Below, one piece after another: positions 60,668 through 64,000 of a DNA stretch of 64,000 nt. The translations under genes were made by a program, and so were the position numbers. Under the pieces are notes generated by a model. That model was given only the letters and a program-made list of their open reading frames with translations. It made no database searches and was not told the DNA's origin. The stretch's first letter is position 1. Each line of letters begins with the position of its first letter. The stretch spans positions 1 to 64,000 of the forward strand of contig CANQQA010000009.1 of the NCBI GenBank assembly GCA_947625885.1, written 5' to 3'. The DNA is from an uncultured Bacteroidales bacterium (GTDB lineage: Bacteria; Bacteroidota; Bacteroidia; Bacteroidales; UBA11471).

Positions 60668-62335
60668 ATGCAAACGACAGAAATTTCGGACAAAAGTTTC
60701 AACATATATATCGAGAACTCCATTCGGGAAAACTGGGAACTGACTGCCCTAAGCGACTTCAAGGGGGTGTCGTACAGCTACAAGGACATCGCCCGTAAAA
60801 TCGAAAAAATGCACATACTGATGGAAGCCGCCGGCATAGAGAAGGGCGACAAAATAGCCATCTGCGGGCGCAATTCGGCGCACTGGGCGGTGGCTTTTTT
60901 TGCAACGCTTACCTACGGCGCCGTGGCGGTGCCCATACTGCACGAATTCAAGCCGGACAATGTGCACCACATCGTCAACCACTCCGAAGCGAAGCTGCTT
61001 TTCGTGGGCGACGTCGTGTATGAAAATCTCGACAAGAGCAAAATGCCGAATCTCACGGGCATCATTCTCATCAACGACTTTTCGCTGCTGTACAGCGTAA
61101 GCGACAAGCTGTCGGACGCCCGCCACCACCTGAACCAGTATTTCGGCGACAAATTTCCCGAACGTTTCCGCAAAGAAGACGTATCGTACCACAAAGACAG
61201 CCCCGAAGAACTGGCGCTGATCAACTACACTTCCGGCTCGACCGGCTTCTCGAAAGGAGTCATGCTCCCCTACCGCAGCTTGTGGAACAATCTGAAATTC
61301 TGCTACGAAAATCTGGACTTCCTGCACGCCGGCGATCCGGTGGTCTCGATGCTGCCCATGGCGCACATGTACGGTCTGATGGTGGAGATATGCACCTGCT
61401 TCGCGCGCGGGTGTCATATACATTTCCTCACGCGGGTGCCGTCGCCGAAAGTCATCATGGACGCATTCGCCGAAGTAAAGCCGCGCGTGGTCATCGCCGT
61501 GCCGCTGATTATCGAAAAGGTAATCCGCAGCAAGGTGTTCCCGCTGCTCGAAAAACCGCTCATGCAGGTGCTGATGAAAATTCCCGTCATCAACACGCAA
61601 CTGCAACAGCAGATACGCGCCAAGCTCGAAGAGGCATTCGGCGGGAACATGTACGAAATCATTATCGGCGGCGCCGCGCTCAACGGCGAAGTCGAGGTGT
61701 TCCTCCACAAAATCGGATTCCCCTACACCGTAGGCTACGGCATGACCGAATGCGCCCCGCTTATCTCCTACGCATCGTGGCAGGAGGCGCGGCTCATGGG
61801 CTGCGGCAAACTGATAGACCGCACGGAGGCACGCATCGAATCGCCCGACCCCGCCAACATCGTGGGCGAACTCTATGTGAAAGGCGACAGCGTGATGCTG
61901 GGCTATTACAAAAATCAAGAAGCCACCGACGCCGTACTCAAAGACGGGTGGCTCAACACCGGCGACCTCGCCCTGCTCGACGCCGACAACTTTCTCTACA
62001 TCAAAGGGCGCAGCAAGAGCCTGATTCTCGGTCCGTCGGGGCAGAACATCTACCCCGAAGAAATAGAGGCGCGCATCAACAACCTGCCCTACGTTACCGA
62101 GTCGATTGTCGTCGAAAAAGAGGGCAAACTCATCGCGCTCATCTATCCCGACTTCGAGAATGCCGAGAAAGAGGGACTTTCGGGTCAAATCGAGGAGTTG
62201 ATGGAAGAAAACCGCATCGCCGTGAACAAGACGCTCCCCGCTTACAGCCAGATAGCCAAAGTGAAAATCTACTACGAGGAGTTTGAGAAAACACCGAAAC
62301 GAAGCATCAAACGCTACCTCTACCAAAGCCACTGA
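60668..62335 (+). CDS. AMP-dependent long-chain acyl-CoA synthetase/ligase
   Basis: INYTSGSTGFSKGVMLPY, GYGMTECAPLISYA, GWLNTGDLALLDADNFLYIKGRSKSLIL. Confidence 0.93.
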   Translation: MQTTEISDKSFNIYIENSIRENWELTALSDFKGVSYSYKDIARKIEKMHILMEAAGIEKGDKIAICGRNSAHWAVAFFATLTYGAVAVPILHEFKPDNVHHIVNHSEAKLLFVGDVVYENLDKSKMPNLTGIILINDFSLLYSVSDKLSDARHHLNQYFGDKFPERFRKEDVSYHKDSPEELALINYTSGSTGFSKGVMLPYRSLWNNLKFCYENLDFLHAGDPVVSMLPMAHMYGLMVEICTCFARGCHIHFLTRVPSPKVIMDAFAEVKPRVVIAVPLIIEKVIRSKVFPLLEKPLMQVLMKIPVINTQLQQQIRAKLEEAFGGNMYEIIIGGAALNGEVEVFLHKIGFPYTVGYGMTECAPLISYASWQEARLMGCGKLIDRTEARIESPDPANIVGELYVKGDSVMLGYYKNQEATDAVLKDGWLNTGDLALLDADNFLYIKGRSKSLILGPSGQNIYPEEIEARINNLPYVTESIVVEKEGKLIALIYPDFENAEKEGLSGQIEELMEENRIAVNKTLPAYSQIAKVKIYYEEFEKTPKRSIKRYLYQSH

Positions 62336-62525
62336 TTCCGTCCTGACGCAAGATTTCCTGAATCAGATAGCGGGGGGGGGTAGCTTCGATTCCTTTCACC
62401 ACATTGTGATAGTTGGCGCGAACCGGAACGTTACGAAATCACCCATAACCGGTTGAAACTTATTTTTCTTTTGAAAATGATTCGAAAAAGGTTGTGTAAG
62501 TACAACCTTTTCGAATGTTTTTTGT

Positions 62526-62666
62526 ATATTGACGCTTGCAGACATGAAAAAGGAAACCGGCATCAGTATGACAGCTATACAGAAACTGGTGGATCAACTG
62601 ATTTCCAAGAAGCATGTAGAGCGCGGAGAAAAAGATGGAAGTTGGAGAGTCTTCGTAACGCAGTAA
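62526..62666 (+). pseudogene. Remnant of a winged-HTH C-terminal domain (AAA_4/ATP-binding regulator-like)
   Basis: In-frame ILTLADMKKETGISMTAIQKLVDQLISKKHVERGEKDGSWRVFVTQ* with no N-terminal domain upstream. Confidence 0.5.
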
Positions 62667-62685
62667 AGACTCCGGAAGCACGCTT

Positions 62686-62825
62686 AACCACAAATCTGAA
62701 CTTATCTGCCATTTTATCGGAGATAAATTCAGTTTTGTGGTTTTGAGTTATGGCAGCACTGTTTTGCGAACCACAGAACTGTATTTATGTCATAAAAAAT
62801 CATAGATAAATACAGTTTTGTGGTT
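62686..62825. repeat. Four copies of a 22-nt motif (aaccacaaaactgtatttatct-like) in +,-,+,- orientation forming two hairpins
   Basis: Copies at 62686-62707(+), 62721-62742(-), 62769-62790(+), 62804-62825(-). Confidence 0.8.
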
Positions 62826-62880
62826 TTTATTTTTGACTGTTCAATTGCAAATGATTATTTTTGCGTCAAAATCATGAGAT

Positions 62881-64000
62881 ATGAACAAACTTATCGGACG
62901 CGACAAAGAATATGCGGAATTAGAGCGATGTCTGAACTCGGACAGGTCGGAATTGGTTATCGTTCACGGCAGACGACGTATCGGAAAAACATTCCTGATT
63001 GAAGAATTCTTCCATCAACAGTTCGATTTCAAATATGTCGGCGCACACGGCATGACCACCCGACGGCAGTTGAACAACTTTTTGAGAGTACTTAACGGAT
63101 ATTCGACAAAGCAGTTCGGCAATCTGCACAATTGGGACGAAGCGTTCTATGCCCTTGAAGAGTATTTGTCTACTTTGCCTGCCGATCGCAAAAGAATTGT
63201 TTTTATAGACGAAATGCCTTGGATGGATTCCGGGAGGTCAATCTTTGTATCTGCCCTTGAAAACTTCTGGAACGGTTGGGCTATGTCGCAGCGGAACATT
63301 ATGCTTATCGCTACCGGTTCGGCTACATCGTGGATGAAAGACAAGATTGTCGCCAACAAAGGCGGTCTGCATGCCCGAATAACCTGTAATCTGCATCTGG
63401 CGCCGTTTACATTGAATGAAACAGAGCGATATCTTGCCACCAAAGGCATAGAATGGGACCGCTATCAATTAACCCAAACATATATGGTACTCGGCGGTGT
63501 TCCATTTTATTACAGCCTACTTGACTCTGAATTGAGTTTCACGCAAAATATCGACCGGCTTTTCTTTAATGACGGCGCACTTCTAAAATTGGAGTTCGAC
63601 GAATTGTATCATGCCCTTTTCGATAATGCCGATTTGTACACTGCCGTCGTTCAACTGCTCAGTGAGCATGAATCCGGACTGACGAGAGGTGATATAATCA
63701 AATCACTACCCCTGAAAAGCAGCAATATCACCAAAGTCATCAAGAATCTTGAACGGTCTGATATGATTGAGAAGTGGCTGCAATATGGCAATAAGCGTCG
63801 CGGAGCGGTTTACAGACTTACCGATTTCTTTTCGCTGTTCTACTTTCGGTTCCTTGCCGATAATCTTTCGCATGACGAGGAGTGGTGGAGCAACCATCGC
63901 GACTCAGGTCGTGTATTCGATTGGATGGGCAGCAGCTTTGAACTTGTCTGCATGAGGCATCACAAACAGATTAAATCCGCATTGGGAATAAGAGGTATTG
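62881..64000 (+). CDS. ATP-binding protein (archaeal-type AAA ATPase with DUF234-like C-terminus), truncated by window end
   Basis: MNKLIGRDKEYAELERCLNSDRSELVIVHGRRRIGKTFLIEEFF (Walker A), RKRIVFIDEMPW (Walker B); frame open to the edge, so absent from the ORF track. Confidence 0.88.
   Translation, partial: MNKLIGRDKEYAELERCLNSDRSELVIVHGRRRIGKTFLIEEFFHQQFDFKYVGAHGMTTRRQLNNFLRVLNGYSTKQFGNLHNWDEAFYALEEYLSTLPADRKRIVFIDEMPWMDSGRSIFVSALENFWNGWAMSQRNIMLIATGSATSWMKDKIVANKGGLHARITCNLHLAPFTLNETERYLATKGIEWDRYQLTQTYMVLGGVPFYYSLLDSELSFTQNIDRLFFNDGALLKLEFDELYHALFDNADLYTAVVQLLSEHESGLTRGDIIKSLPLKSSNITKVIKNLERSDMIEKWLQYGNKRRGAVYRLTDFFSLFYFRFLADNLSHDEEWWSNHRDSGRVFDWMGSSFELVCMRHHKQIKSALGIRGI

Noticed and set aside
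1-64000. tRNA, rRNA, prophage, IS transposase, integrase, CRISPR-Cas, BGC and SusC/D PUL signatures
   Set aside because: Looked for on both strands and not found; GH95 stands without adjacent susCD.

Overview
The window is a contiguous Bacteroidales-type chromosome segment. Evidence is gene content plus Bacteroidetes-style promoters (TTG-N19-TAnnTTTG). Most of it is housekeeping: BamD, RNA polymerase omega-like protein, purF-like/purL, recJ, a complete trpBEGDCFA operon behind a Trp-codon leader peptide and attenuator, menaquinone genes split on either side of trp (menFD and menBCE), rimO, ftsY, PBP1A, TamA/TamB-like proteins, phosphoglucomutase, agmatine to putrescine genes, flavodiiron protein, GH95, manC and an acyl-CoA ligase. 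Accessory or unusual parts are: (i) a 2141-aa BspA-like LRR_5 surface protein; (ii) a ~0.97-kb two-gene cassette with a PARP/ART-like ORF carrying a -1 nt lesion at an A6 tract, flanked by perfect 37-bp direct repeats that duplicate the 3' end of the tamA-like gene, which is the best candidate for an undescribed mobile toxin-antitoxin or defence cassette; (iii) a promoter- and terminator-equipped ~200-nt structured RNA of unknown class at ~49.6-49.8 kb, plus a short intrinsically terminated sRNA at ~50.1 kb; (iv) a right-edge accessory zone with four alternating 22-nt inverted motifs, a wHTH gene remnant and a DUF234-type ATPase cut by the window end. All family names come from reading translated motifs. 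No searches were run.
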